Notes under the pieces: model-generated
What the model was told of the DNA's origin: nothing
The model's database searches: none
What the model saw: the letters and a program-made list of their open reading frames with translations, nothing else
Origin: Chromatocurvus sp046260765
GTDB taxonomy: Bacteria; Pseudomonadota; Gammaproteobacteria; Pseudomonadales; Halieaceae
Assembly: GCA_046260765.1 (NCBI GenBank)
Contig: JBHEOO010000006.1
Span: 1-64,000 of the forward strand
Direction: 5' to 3'
Length of the DNA stretch: 64,000 nucleotides
In this document: positions 8,663-16,686 of the stretch, in pieces
Numbering within the stretch: position 1 is the first letter of the stretch
Layout of the letters: each line of letters opens with the position of its first letter
Position numbers and translations under genes: made by a program

Positions 8663-9817
8663 CTACCGCTGGCACCAGGCGGCCGGGTCGACTGGCTTGC
8701 CGCTGTGACGGATTTCAAAATACAGCCCGGGGCTGTCACGACCGCCGCTGTCACCCACTGTGCTGATCGCTGTCCCGGCATTGACCCATTCGCCCACCTC
8801 CCGCAGCAGGGTCTCATTGTGTGCGTACAGGCTCATGTAGTTGTCGCCGTGGTCGATAACCAGCAGCAGCCCGGAGCCACGCAGCCAGTCGGCGTAGACC
8901 ACCCGGCCGTGGTGTATGGCCTGCACGGTGCTGCCTGCCTCAGCTTCTATATTGATACCGTGCCAGACCATCTTGCCCTGGTTGCGCGGTCGTCCGAAGC
9001 TGTTGCTGCGGCGGCCGTTCACGGGCCAGGGCATGGCGCCCCGGAGCCCGGCGAAGGCCTGTACGTTTTCCGGAATCTGCAGCTCCTGCACCGTTGCCTC
9101 GATTTCCTCAAGCAGGGTTTCCAGCTGCGCCCGATCCTGCTCGAGCTGCGCCAGACTGGCGCCGCGGGCGTCCATGTCGGCGGCAATCTTCGCCAGCGTC
9201 TGCTGGCGCTCTTGCCTGGCGCGGGCGAGCGCCTGCCTGCGTCCCTCAAGGTCCTCGCGGCTGGCGCTAAGCTGTTTGCGCGCTGACAGCACCTCCAGAA
9301 CCACCTCGGAAAGGGCGTCGATCGTGGCGCGGAATTCCTCAATGCGGGCCTGGCGGGCGCGGAACAGGTAGCCGTAGTAGGCGGAAACGCGGGCCAGTGT
9401 CTGTGGGCTTTCCTGGTTGAGCAGCAGCTTTACCTGCCCCTGATTGCCGATCTGCCAGGCCTGGCGCACATCCCGGCTGATCTGCTCGCGCTGGGCGTCG
9501 CGCCGGGCGCTGAGTTTTTCGCGTTCCCGGCTGAGGGAGTCCAGCCTCGCGCTGGTGGCATCAATGTCGGCTTCCAGGGTGTCGATGCGCCCCTGCAGCG
9601 TGGCCAGCTCGGTTTCCGCCTGACGTAACGAGCGCTGTAATTCGTCGCGGCGCGCCTCATCCTCGCGCTGTCTGCGGGTGATGGCCTCGATTTCCCGGGT
9701 GAGCTGCTGCAGGCGCTCCCGGGTTTCCTTTTCATCGGCCGCATTGGCTGAGAGCGCTGCCGATGAAGAAAAGGACACTAGCAGAGTCAGCGCCAGCCGC
9801 CCGATTGCGCGTCTCAC
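8663..9817 (-). CDS. envC: Murein hydrolase activator EnvC (degenerate M23/LytM)
   Basis: Periplasmic activator of the amidases that split septal peptidoglycan (384 aa). Signal peptide about 1-27 (ends SANA), long coiled coil about 28-250 (TRERLQQLTREIEAITRRQ onward), C-terminal LytM domain about 265-384. Zinc ligands of active M23 peptidases are missing: WHGINI has Asn where active enzymes have Asp, and the upstream His is absent. That matches EnvC as a non-enzymatic activator. It lies 15 bp after gpmI on the same strand and precedes ctpA. Confidence 0.93.
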   Translation of the reverse strand: MRRAIGRLALTLLVSFSSSAALSANAADEKETRERLQQLTREIEAITRRQREDEARRDELQRSLRQAETELATLQGRIDTLEADIDATSARLDSLSREREKLSARRDAQREQISRDVRQAWQIGNQGQVKLLLNQESPQTLARVSAYYGYLFRARQARIEEFRATIDALSEVVLEVLSARKQLSASREDLEGRRQALARARQERQQTLAKIAADMDARGASLAQLEQDRAQLETLLEEIEATVQELQIPENVQAFAGLRGAMPWPVNGRRSNSFGRPRNQGKMVWHGINIEAEAGSTVQAIHHGRVVYADWLRGSGLLLVIDHGDNYMSLYAHNETLLREVGEWVNAGTAISTVGDSGGRDSPGLYFEIRHSGKPVDPAAWCQR

Positions 9818-9832
9818 GGGGCCGGCTCCGCC

Positions 9833-11389
9833 TCAGGGCTGATGGCTGACGAGGCTGTGCCCGGTCATTTCGGCGGGAACGGGTAGCTGCATAAGGTCGA
9901 GCAGTGTCGGTGCGATGTCCGCAAGTCGTCCGCCCTGTGCAGCGAGCTGCAGGTCGCTCTGGCCGATATAGACGAGGGGAACCGCCTCTGTCGTGTGCTG
10001 GGTATGCAGCTGCCCGGATGCATAGTCCTGCATCTGTTCGCAATTGCCGTGGTCGGCGGTGACCAGTGCCTGCCCGCCGACGGCCAGCACCGCTTCTTCA
10101 ACGCGGCCGAGGCATTTATCGAGGGCCTCGACCGCGGCCACGGTCGCGGCGTAATTGCCCGTGTGACCGACCATGTCGCCGTTAGCATAGTTGCAGACAA
10201 TCAGGTCGTAGTCGCGGGAGCGTATGGCCTCTACCAGCCGATCGGTGACCTCGGGCGCGCTCATCTCGGGCTGCAGGTCGTAGGTTGCGACTTTCGGAGA
10301 GGGCACCAGTACACGGGTCTCGCCCTCAAATTTCTCTTCCCGACCACCGCTGAAGAAAAACGTTACGTGCGCGTATTTTTCGGTTTCGGCGATGCGCAGC
10401 TGGGTCTTGTGCAGTCTGGAAAGATAGTCCCCCAGCGTGTTCGTGAGCGACTCCGGTGGATAGGCGACCGGGGCATCGATGCTCCCGGCGTATTCGGTGG
10501 TCTGCACAAAGGCGGCGAGGTCGGGGCGCACGCGGCGGGGGAAGCCGTTGAACTGGTGATCCAGCAGGGCGTGGCTGAGCTGGCGCGAGCGGTCGGCACG
10601 AAAATTCATGAACAGCACGCAGTCGCCATCCTCGATGCGCGCGGCGCTGCCGCCGCCGTCGGTGATGACTGTCGGCGCAACGAATTCGTCGTTTTCCCCG
10701 CGCTCGTAGGCGGCCTCCAGACCTGCGCTGGCGCTGTCGAAACGGTAGTCGGCATCCGCCTCGGTCAACAGCCGATAGGCCCTTTCCAGGCGGTCCCAGC
10801 GCTGGTCGCGATCCATGGCGTAGTAGCGGCCGCACAGGCTACTGATGCGACCACAGCCGATTTCCCGGGCGACGGCGTCGGCGCGCTGCAGGGACTGAAG
10901 CGCGCTGCGCGGCGGTGTGTCGCGCCCGTCCAGAAAGGCGTGCAGGAACACCTGCGTCGCGCCGCGGGCCGCGGCGAGACGCATCGCAGCGAACAGGTGG
11001 TCTTCGTGGCTGTGCACGCCTCCCGGCGACAGCAGCCCCATCACGTGCACTGCCCCACCGCGGCTGACGGCGGCGTCTATCGCCCGGGTGTATACCGGGT
11101 TGCTGTTGAAGCTGCCATCGGCGATGGCCTGGTCGATGCGCGTGATGTTCTGGTAGATGACGCGACCGGAGCCCAGGCTCATGTGCCCGACCTCGGAGTT
11201 GCCCATCTGTCCGTCCGGCAGACCGACATCGAGACCGGAGCCGGATATCAGCGTGTGCGGCGCTTCCCGCCAGAGGCGGTCCCAGTTCGGGCTGTCAGCG
11301 CCGGCGATGGCGTTGTCCCGGGTGTCCTCGCGGTGACCCCAGCCGTCCAGTATGACCAGTACGGCGGGATGTTTCGCGTTGTCGCTCAT
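9833..11389 (-). CDS. gpmI: 2,3-bisphosphoglycerate-independent phosphoglycerate mutase
   Basis: Interconverts 3- and 2-phosphoglycerate in glycolysis with two Mn2+ ions. The 518-aa length and N-terminus (HPAVLVILDGWGHRED) match GpmI. The metal-site serine lies in GQMGNSEVGHM (NSEVGH motif), and C-terminal metal ligands lie in ANGDMVGHTG and VTADHGNCEQM. The frame is open far upstream, but similarity begins at ATG 11389 (MSDNAKHP); ATG 11428 is a less likely alternative. envC follows 15 bp downstream. Confidence 0.96.
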   Translation of the reverse strand: MSDNAKHPAVLVILDGWGHREDTRDNAIAGADSPNWDRLWREAPHTLISGSGLDVGLPDGQMGNSEVGHMSLGSGRVIYQNITRIDQAIADGSFNSNPVYTRAIDAAVSRGGAVHVMGLLSPGGVHSHEDHLFAAMRLAAARGATQVFLHAFLDGRDTPPRSALQSLQRADAVAREIGCGRISSLCGRYYAMDRDQRWDRLERAYRLLTEADADYRFDSASAGLEAAYERGENDEFVAPTVITDGGGSAARIEDGDCVLFMNFRADRSRQLSHALLDHQFNGFPRRVRPDLAAFVQTTEYAGSIDAPVAYPPESLTNTLGDYLSRLHKTQLRIAETEKYAHVTFFFSGGREEKFEGETRVLVPSPKVATYDLQPEMSAPEVTDRLVEAIRSRDYDLIVCNYANGDMVGHTGNYAATVAAVEALDKCLGRVEEAVLAVGGQALVTADHGNCEQMQDYASGQLHTQHTTEAVPLVYIGQSDLQLAAQGGRLADIAPTLLDLMQLPVPAEMTGHSLVSHQP

Positions 11390-11598
11390 GCCTGTGCCTG
11401 CGTGACTGTTGTTTGTGAGACTGTTCATGGGACTGGTTCTGGTGCTGCGTCGAGGCCTTAGTCTACCCTGACACTCGCTGGCGCGCACAATCTGCGAGGC
11501 CAGATCTACGAGGTCATCTTCCGCAGCTTTGTGTGGGTGCTTTGGTCTTGTGCTTTGCTCTTGTTCTTTATAGTGCGCGCTGGAGCCGACACGCCGTA

Positions 11599-11612
11599 GG
11601 CAGTATACTGCC
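11599..11612. promoter_or_regulatory. Perfect palindrome GGCAGTATACTGCC in the gpmI/rhodanese spacer
   Basis: A 14-bp perfect palindrome in the 279-bp divergent spacer, 57 bp before the rhodanese start. It embeds TATACT, which could be a -10 element, so it may be an operator overlapping a promoter. No regulator can be named. Confidence 0.35.
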
Positions 11613-11668
11613 GGCCTTTCAATGGCTCGCAAGCGTGCGGGCGCAATGCATCGGTTGAGCGTTCCAAC

Positions 11669-12082
11669 ATGGCCCTGTTTATCGAATTTCTGCTCCGGGA
11701 ATGGATTCTGGTAGCGGCACTCCTGACCGCCGCTGGCATGCTCGTGTTCCACGAGTCGCGCAAGGCGGGGCCGGCAATGACCCCGCAGCAGGCGATCAAG
11801 CTGGTCAACAACGAAGACGGCATTTTTCTGGATGTGCGCGACGGCAGCGATTATAAGCAGGGGCATATCTCGGATGCACTGCATATCCCCTTCGCCAAAC
11901 TCAAGGCGCGGGAAGACGAGCTCAAGGATTACCGTGAACGACCGATCGTCATCGTCTGCAAGATGGGCCAGCAGTCCGCCGCCGCGGCCAAGCAACTGCG
12001 GGCGTCGGGCTTTGACAAGGTCCACAAGATGGCCGGCGGCATGCTCGAATGGCGCAACCTGCAACTGCCGGTTGTGCGCTGA
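11669..12082 (+). CDS. Membrane-anchored rhodanese-like protein (YibN type)
   Basis: A 137-aa single-domain sulfurtransferase-like protein with an N-terminal membrane anchor (about residues 3-26, FIEFLLREWILVAALLTAAG). The rhodanese domain follows: IFLDVRDGSDYKQGHISDALHIP and the active loop VCKMGQQSA with cysteine about residue 97. It lies 58 bp ahead of secB, the classic neighbourhood. In Pseudomonas a glutaredoxin gene sits between the two; none fits here. Its physiological substrate is not known from sequence. Confidence 0.9.
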   Translation: MALFIEFLLREWILVAALLTAAGMLVFHESRKAGPAMTPQQAIKLVNNEDGIFLDVRDGSDYKQGHISDALHIPFAKLKAREDELKDYRERPIVIVCKMGQQSAAAAKQLRASGFDKVHKMAGGMLEWRNLQLPVVR

Positions 12083-12140
12083 CGAATTTACAGATACCAA
12101 CCCCACTTTTTTCCTAAAACCTTAAACGGAGGACGGCGCT

Positions 12141-12650
12141 ATGGCCGAAGAGCAGGCAGCAGCAGCCCAGGAAGGTCAGCAACAACAGCAGTTCGGGATA
12201 CAACGCATTTACAACAAGGATGTGTCATTCGAATCGCCGGCGACGCCAGATGTCTTTCGCAAGCAGTGGCAGCCCAAGTTCAATGTCGATCTCAACACCA
12301 GAAGCAATGCCGTCGATGAAGAGGGCAACTTCGAGGTCATCCTGACCATCACGGTCACGGCAAAGATCGAGGAAGAGACGATTTTTCTGGTAGAAGTGCA
12401 GCAGGCCGGTATTTTCCTGATCACCGGCTTTGAGGGCGACAACCTGCGGCGCCTGCTGGGTACTGCCGCGCCCAACGTGCTGTTCCCCTACGCCCGGGAA
12501 AACATCGACGCACTCGTGGTGAAGGGTGGCTTCCCGGCGATCATGCTGTCGCCGGTGAATTTCGATGCCCTGTATCAACAGGCACTGGCGCAGACGGAGA
12601 GTCGTGCCCAGCAGGCCGCCGAGAACGGTGGCGAGCCCGCCACGCACTGA
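12141..12650 (+). CDS. secB: Protein-export chaperone SecB
   Basis: Cytosolic tetrameric chaperone that holds preproteins unfolded and hands them to SecA. The 169-aa protein has the SecB core (FGIQRIYNKDVSFESP, VQQAGIFLITGF, LFPYARENIDALV, PVNFDALYQQ). The N-terminal extension is glutamine-rich (EGQQQQQ). A strong GGAGG lies upstream of ATG 12141. It ends 55 bp before the end of the converging trmL. Confidence 0.97.
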   Translation: MAEEQAAAAQEGQQQQQFGIQRIYNKDVSFESPATPDVFRKQWQPKFNVDLNTRSNAVDEEGNFEVILTITVTAKIEEETIFLVEVQQAGIFLITGFEGDNLRRLLGTAAPNVLFPYARENIDALVVKGGFPAIMLSPVNFDALYQQALAQTESRAQQAAENGGEPATH

Positions 12651-12705
12651 GCCCTGCGCTGAATCACGCACGCGAGCCGCGCACCGAGCTATGGCAAGGG
12701 TACAG

Positions 12706-13173
12706 TCAGGGCTGCAGACCAGGAAAATCCAGCTGCCGTAGCGCCTCATAGGTGACCAGGGCAACAGCGTTGCTCAGGTTGAGGCTGCGGCTGTCTGGCT
12801 GCATGGGAATGCGCAGGCAGTGGCTGTCGCCCAGCTGCTTCAGCAGGGCGTCTGGCAGGCCCCGGGTCTCGGGGCCAAACAGCAGGGCGTCCTGTGGTTC
12901 ATAGCGCACATCGCTGTAGCGGCGATGGCCGCGTGTGGTGAACGCGAACAGTCTGCGCGGGCTGGCGCTATCATAAAAGGCCGCCAGACTGCCGTGGGTC
13001 TGCACGGCAGCGAACTCCCGGTAGTCCAGCCCCGCCCGTCGCAGCTTCTTGTCATCAAGCGTAAAGCCCAGTGGCTCTATGAGATGCAGGGCGCAGCCCG
13101 TGTTGGCGCACAGGCGGATAATATTGCCGGTGTTCGGGGGAATTTCCGGCTGGTAGAGGGCGATATGCAGCAT
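12706..13173 (-). CDS. trmL: tRNA (cytidine(34)-2'-O)-methyltransferase TrmL
   Basis: SPOUT-class methyltransferase (155 aa) that modifies the wobble base of the two tRNA-Leu isoacceptors. Knot motifs are visible: IPPNTGNIIRLCANTG near the N-terminus, LLFGPETRGLP and RIPMQPDSRSLNLSNAVAL near the C-terminus. It follows ntrC on the same strand with a 32-bp gap. Confidence 0.95.
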   Translation of the reverse strand: MLHIALYQPEIPPNTGNIIRLCANTGCALHLIEPLGFTLDDKKLRRAGLDYREFAAVQTHGSLAAFYDSASPRRLFAFTTRGHRRYSDVRYEPQDALLFGPETRGLPDALLKQLGDSHCLRIPMQPDSRSLNLSNAVALVTYEALRQLDFPGLQP

Positions 13174-13205
13174 GGCGGCATTGTGCCCGCGGCTGCCGGT
13201 CGTGG

Positions 13206-14612
13206 CTACATATCCAGTTCTTTCATTTTACGCGTCAGCGTGTTGCGCCCCCAGCCGAGCAGCTCGGCGGCATCGCGCTTGCGCCCCTGGGTGTGTTCGA
13301 GCGCGACCTCGATCATTGCGCGCTCGAAGGCGGGAACGGCACCGCGCAGAATATGCTGTTTTCCCTGAATCAGTTCGTTGCGCGCCCATTCCGTGAGCAG
13401 CTCCCGCCAGTCGCTGTGTTCGCGGGCCGCGGTAGCGGGCCCTCGCCGGCCAAGCTCCGGCGGCAGATCGCTGAGATGAATTTCCCGGCCCGACGCCATG
13501 ACGGTTATCCATCGGCAGGTATTTTCCAGCTGGCGCACATTGCCCGGCCACTCCAGTGAGGTCAGGAAACGCTCGGTTTCCGGCAGCAACACCTTGGTAT
13601 CGCCACCCAGCTCGTTCGACGCCTTGCGGAAAAAGAACTGCATCAGTCGCGGTATGTCCTCGCGCCGCTCGGACAGCCTGGGAATGTGGATGCGTATGAC
13701 GTTGAGGCGATGGAACAGGTCTTCCCGGAAGCTGCCTTGCGCCACCCGCTCCTCGAGGTCCTGGTGCGTTGCCGCGATGATGCGGACGTCGACGCGAATC
13801 GGCGTATGACCACCCACGCGGTAGAACTCGCCATCCGCCAGGACACGGAGCAGCCGTGTCTGTGTTTCCGCCGGCATATCGCCAATCTCATCGAGAAACA
13901 GGGTGCCGCTGTTCGCCTGCTCAAAGCGTCCCTCGCGCCGGGAGTTGGCCCCGGTAAAGGCGCCTTTCTCGTGGCCGAACAGCTCCGACTCCATCAGGTC
14001 CCGGGGGATAGCCGCCATGTTCAGTGCGATGAAGGGGTTTCCCGCACGCGGACTATGGCGGTGCAGCGCCCGTGCCACCAGCTCCTTGCCGGTACCCGAT
14101 TCCCCGTTGATCAGCACGGTAATGTTGCTGTGGGCGAGGCGACCAATCGCGCGAAACACTTCCTGCATGGCGGGCGCTTCGCCAATGATTTCTGCCGCCG
14201 GCTGGTACCGTGCCTGCGCGCCGCTGTCGGGGAGTTGCTCCCGGGCATGCGCCAGCGCGCGCTCCGTAATCGCCACGACCTCGTCGATGTCGAAGGGTTT
14301 CGGCAGATATTCAAAGGCGCCCTGCTGGTAGGAGGCCACGGCGCTGTCGAGGTCCGAGTGCGCGGTGGTGATGATGACCGGCAGTCTCGGGTGACTTTCT
14401 GTCAGCTTCTCCAGCAAGGCCAGGCCATCGATGCCCGGCATGCGGATGTCACTGATCACTGCGTCCGGCTGCGCGTCGCGTAGCCGTCTGAGCAGTTTTT
14501 CAGCGCTGGAGAAGGTTTCGCTGTCCATCCCGGCCTGGTTCAGTGCCCGCTCCAGGACCCAGCGTATGGACTGGTCGTCGTCGACCACCCAGACTGTGGC
14601 GGATCTATGCAT
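13206..14612 (-). CDS. ntrC: Nitrogen regulation response regulator NtrC
   Basis: Sigma-54-dependent enhancer-binding activator of nitrogen-limitation genes (468 aa). Receiver domain 1-120 with phospho-acceptor Asp in AVISDIRMPG; AAA+ domain about 140-375 with Walker A GESGTGKE, GAFTGA loop and LFLDEIGDMP; Fis-type helix-turn-helix at the C-terminus (RDAAELLGWGRNTLTRKMKE). ATG 14612 overlaps the ntrB end by 8 bp and gives the canonical start (HRSATVWVVDDD); ATG 14621 is an alternative. Candidate NtrC sites are present upstream of glnA and ntrB. Confidence 0.97.
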   Translation of the reverse strand: MHRSATVWVVDDDQSIRWVLERALNQAGMDSETFSSAEKLLRRLRDAQPDAVISDIRMPGIDGLALLEKLTESHPRLPVIITTAHSDLDSAVASYQQGAFEYLPKPFDIDEVVAITERALAHAREQLPDSGAQARYQPAAEIIGEAPAMQEVFRAIGRLAHSNITVLINGESGTGKELVARALHRHSPRAGNPFIALNMAAIPRDLMESELFGHEKGAFTGANSRREGRFEQANSGTLFLDEIGDMPAETQTRLLRVLADGEFYRVGGHTPIRVDVRIIAATHQDLEERVAQGSFREDLFHRLNVIRIHIPRLSERREDIPRLMQFFFRKASNELGGDTKVLLPETERFLTSLEWPGNVRQLENTCRWITVMASGREIHLSDLPPELGRRGPATAAREHSDWRELLTEWARNELIQGKQHILRGAVPAFERAMIEVALEHTQGRKRDAAELLGWGRNTLTRKMKELDM

Positions 14613-15660
14613 GCGTCGCATCCATGGGTAGGTAGATTGAGAACCGCGTGTTGCCGGGCTCACTCTCGCAGTTGAGCAGACCGCCGTGACGGTTGATGAT
14701 GGACTGTGAAATGGACAGGCCGAGGCCGGATCCATTGGCGCGCCCGCTGACCATGGGCACGAACAGGGAGTGCTTCAGCTCATCCGTCACCCCAGGGCCG
14801 TTGTCGATGATATCCACCCGGCACACAAGTCGGTGACGTGTGCTGCCAATGGTGAACTGGCGCTGTGAACGACTGACCACACGCACGCGGGCATCGGGTT
14901 GCTCACTGAGCGCTTCCATGGCGTTGCGCATGATATTCAGCACCGCCTGGATCAGCTGCGCCCTGTCGCCCTGGATATCCGGGAGACTGGGGTCGTAGTC
15001 CTTGTCCAGCTGCAGGTGTCCGGCGGCCTCGACCCGGATCAGCTGGCAGACGTGCTCGAGGATCTCGTGAATACTCAGCTGCTCGAAGCTGGGTCGGGTG
15101 TTCGGGCCAAGAAGCCTGTCCACCAGGTCGCGCAGCCGGTCGGCTTCGCGGATGATTATCTCGGTGTATTCGTGCAGTTCGCCCTCGGGGAGTTCCCGGG
15201 CGAGCAGCTGAGCCGCGCCGCGGACGCCGCCCAGGGGGTTCTTGATTTCATGCGCCAGGCCGCGAATGACAGAGCGGGTTGCTTCCTGTGCACTCACCAG
15301 GCTTTCCTCACGGCTGATGCGCAGCAGTCGGTCAATGGCCTGCAGCTCGGCCAGGATGGCCAGCGGCCCGCTGTCCGGCAGGGGTGTCACCACCAGATCG
15401 ACCTGGATTTCACTGCCGTTGTGCAGGTGCAGCGTCAGGCCGCGTCGCACGATAGCGTGTTTTTCGCGGCGCGCCTGCTGCAGGGTCTCGACCCAGATTT
15501 CCGGCAGGGCGATCAGCAAATCGGCCTTTTGTCCGGCGATGCGCACGCTGGACACCTCGAGCAACGCCTCCGCTGCAGGATTGAGGAATCTCACGCGCAG
15601 GTCGTCGTCGAGGCCGACAATACCCGTGCTGATATTTTCCAGTAGCTCCTGTTGCAGCAT
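14605..15660 (-). CDS. ntrB: Nitrogen regulation sensor histidine kinase NtrB
   Basis: Cytosolic kinase/phosphatase of NtrC controlled by PII (351 aa from 15660). PAS domain about 5-115 (ISTGIVGLDDDLRVRFLNPAAEAL), phospho-acceptor His in GLAHEIKNPLGGVRGA, ATPase motifs N box IMRNAMEAL, DNGPGV and GSGLGLSI. ATG 15660 gives the usual family N-terminus; the frame extends to GTG 15753 across a duplicated CAAGAATGGAGCCAAAA. ntrC overlaps its 3' end. An NtrC-like site lies about 200 bp upstream. Confidence 0.95.
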   Translation of the reverse strand: MLQQELLENISTGIVGLDDDLRVRFLNPAAEALLEVSSVRIAGQKADLLIALPEIWVETLQQARREKHAIVRRGLTLHLHNGSEIQVDLVVTPLPDSGPLAILAELQAIDRLLRISREESLVSAQEATRSVIRGLAHEIKNPLGGVRGAAQLLARELPEGELHEYTEIIIREADRLRDLVDRLLGPNTRPSFEQLSIHEILEHVCQLIRVEAAGHLQLDKDYDPSLPDIQGDRAQLIQAVLNIMRNAMEALSEQPDARVRVVSRSQRQFTIGSTRHRLVCRVDIIDNGPGVTDELKHSLFVPMVSGRANGSGLGLSISQSIINRHGGLLNCESEPGNTRFSIYLPMDATHA

Positions 15661-15780
15661 AGCGGCCCGTTTATGACGGCGGAAATCCAGATACATGCCT
15701 GTTTGTGCAGCAAGAATGGAGCCAAAAACAAGAATGGAGCCAAAATAAGGCACAGTAATGTTTCAACACATCGTGCCTGC

Positions 15781-15801
15781 CTACCCTGAGGCTCAGGGTA
15801 G
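15781..15801. promoter_or_regulatory. Perfect 9-bp hairpin in the ntrB leader
   Basis: CTACCCTGA-GGC-TCAGGGTAG forms a perfect stem with a 3-nt loop. No T-run follows on either strand, so it is not a standard terminator; it could be an operator or an RNA hairpin in the ntrBC leader. Confidence 0.45.
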
Positions 15802-15866
15802 TGGTTACTGACTTGCTGCAATTTAAGCGACGCCCTGTGCACCCCCGGGTAGCCTGGCGCCCTATG

Positions 15867-15883
15867 TGCACTATTATGGTGCG
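15867..15883. promoter_or_regulatory. NtrC-binding-site-like sequence upstream of ntrB
   Basis: TGCACTATTATGGTGCG differs from the NtrC consensus TGCACCA-N3-TGGTGCA at only two outer positions. It sits between the DUF4124 gene and ntrB, about 207 bp before ntrB, suggesting autoregulation of ntrBC. Confidence 0.65.
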
Positions 15884-15914
15884 CCCGGAAGCGGAGGTAA
15901 AGTCGCCCCGGGGC

Positions 15915-16475
15915 TCAGGGGCGGGCAGGCTGATTCACAGAGGGTCTAAGGACATAGATGCGGACGCTCTCAGAGCGGGCCAGGGAATTCCCGCGCCGGT
16001 CGAGTCGCTCTATCGCCAGATCATGCGGGCCACGCAGAAGGCCTTCCAGCGACCAGGTGGTGCCGCGCTGGGGGTCGCCGACAGCCTCGCCATCCATATA
16101 CAGCTGCAGCGCCTCGAGCCGCCCCAGCGGCGGTGTCGCCTGCGCGGTCACGGTCACATTGCCGGGACCCATGGCAATGGTGGTCTCGTCCGTTGGCGAT
16201 GCAATGCGGATGGCGAATTCCGGCTGTTCTGGCGCGTTTGACGCCTCTGCCGTATCTGAGGCCGAGGACCCGGCAGACGGTGTTGTGGCTGGCGTCGTAT
16301 TCAGCTCCCGGAGGTGAACCTTTTCAGCCGTTTCGCCCGCTGCGGGTGGCTGGTCGCTGAAGGTGATGTTGCCGTCGGCATCGATGTGCTTGTAGATTTC
16401 GGTAGCGCTGGCGAAGGCTGAGGCTGCAAATAGCAGGGCGATCAGTGCTACGTGTCGGGGTTGTCGGATGAGCAT
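15915..16475 (-). CDS. DUF4124 domain-containing secreted protein
   Basis: A 186-aa exported protein. Signal peptide about 1-25 (HVALIALLFAASAFASA), then a DUF4124 motif (TEIYKHIDADGNITFSDQPP), a low-complexity Thr/Ser/Ala linker, and a C-terminal domain resembling an Ig-like fold (PEFAIRIASPTDETTIAMGPGNVTVTAQ). Function of DUF4124 is unknown. ATG 16475 is chosen so that the signal peptide starts with MLIRQPR; the frame opens further upstream. It lies between glnA and ntrBC, a position seen for similar genes in other gammaproteobacteria. Confidence 0.8.
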   Translation of the reverse strand: MLIRQPRHVALIALLFAASAFASATEIYKHIDADGNITFSDQPPAAGETAEKVHLRELNTTPATTPSAGSSASDTAEASNAPEQPEFAIRIASPTDETTIAMGPGNVTVTAQATPPLGRLEALQLYMDGEAVGDPQRGTTWSLEGLLRGPHDLAIERLDRRGNSLARSESVRIYVLRPSVNQPARP

Positions 16476-16625
16476 CGCACGTCTCTCAATGTAAAGTCGC
16501 AGATACAAGACTAGCGCAAAAAGGGCAGTCATGTCTGAGTGCTTTGCGACGAATCGCCAGAGTGCCGCGAAATCTGCCGAGGCGAGGGTGTGGTTGCCGC
16601 TCGCCGCAACTTACAGCCTGTGCAT

Positions 16626-16653
16626 AAAAAAGCCCACCGGTTGGCGGGCTTTT
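16626..16653 (-). terminator. Rho-independent terminator downstream of glnA
   Basis: The stem AAAAGCCC/GGGCTTTT (16628-16635 with 16646-16653) is flanked by A and T runs on both sides, so it can act in the glnA direction (minus strand) and possibly in both. It starts 33 bp past the glnA stop. Confidence 0.8.
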
Positions 16654-16686
16654 CAACGGCTGTAGAACACTACAGGGAGAAGAACT

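Noticed and set aside
8663..9817. EnvC as an active M23 endopeptidase
   Set aside because: Zinc-ligand positions are replaced (WHGINI; upstream His missing), typical of non-catalytic activators.
9995..11461. Long plus-strand open frame (488 codons) opposite gpmI
   Set aside because: Antisense shadow of the well-supported gpmI; composition is low-complexity and no family features are seen.
13206..14735. Upstream extension of ntrC to 14735
   Set aside because: It runs antisense-free into ntrB coding sequence and has no similarity; the receiver domain starts at 14612.
15781..15801. Hairpin as a rho-independent terminator
   Set aside because: No U-run on either strand; kept as a regulatory candidate.
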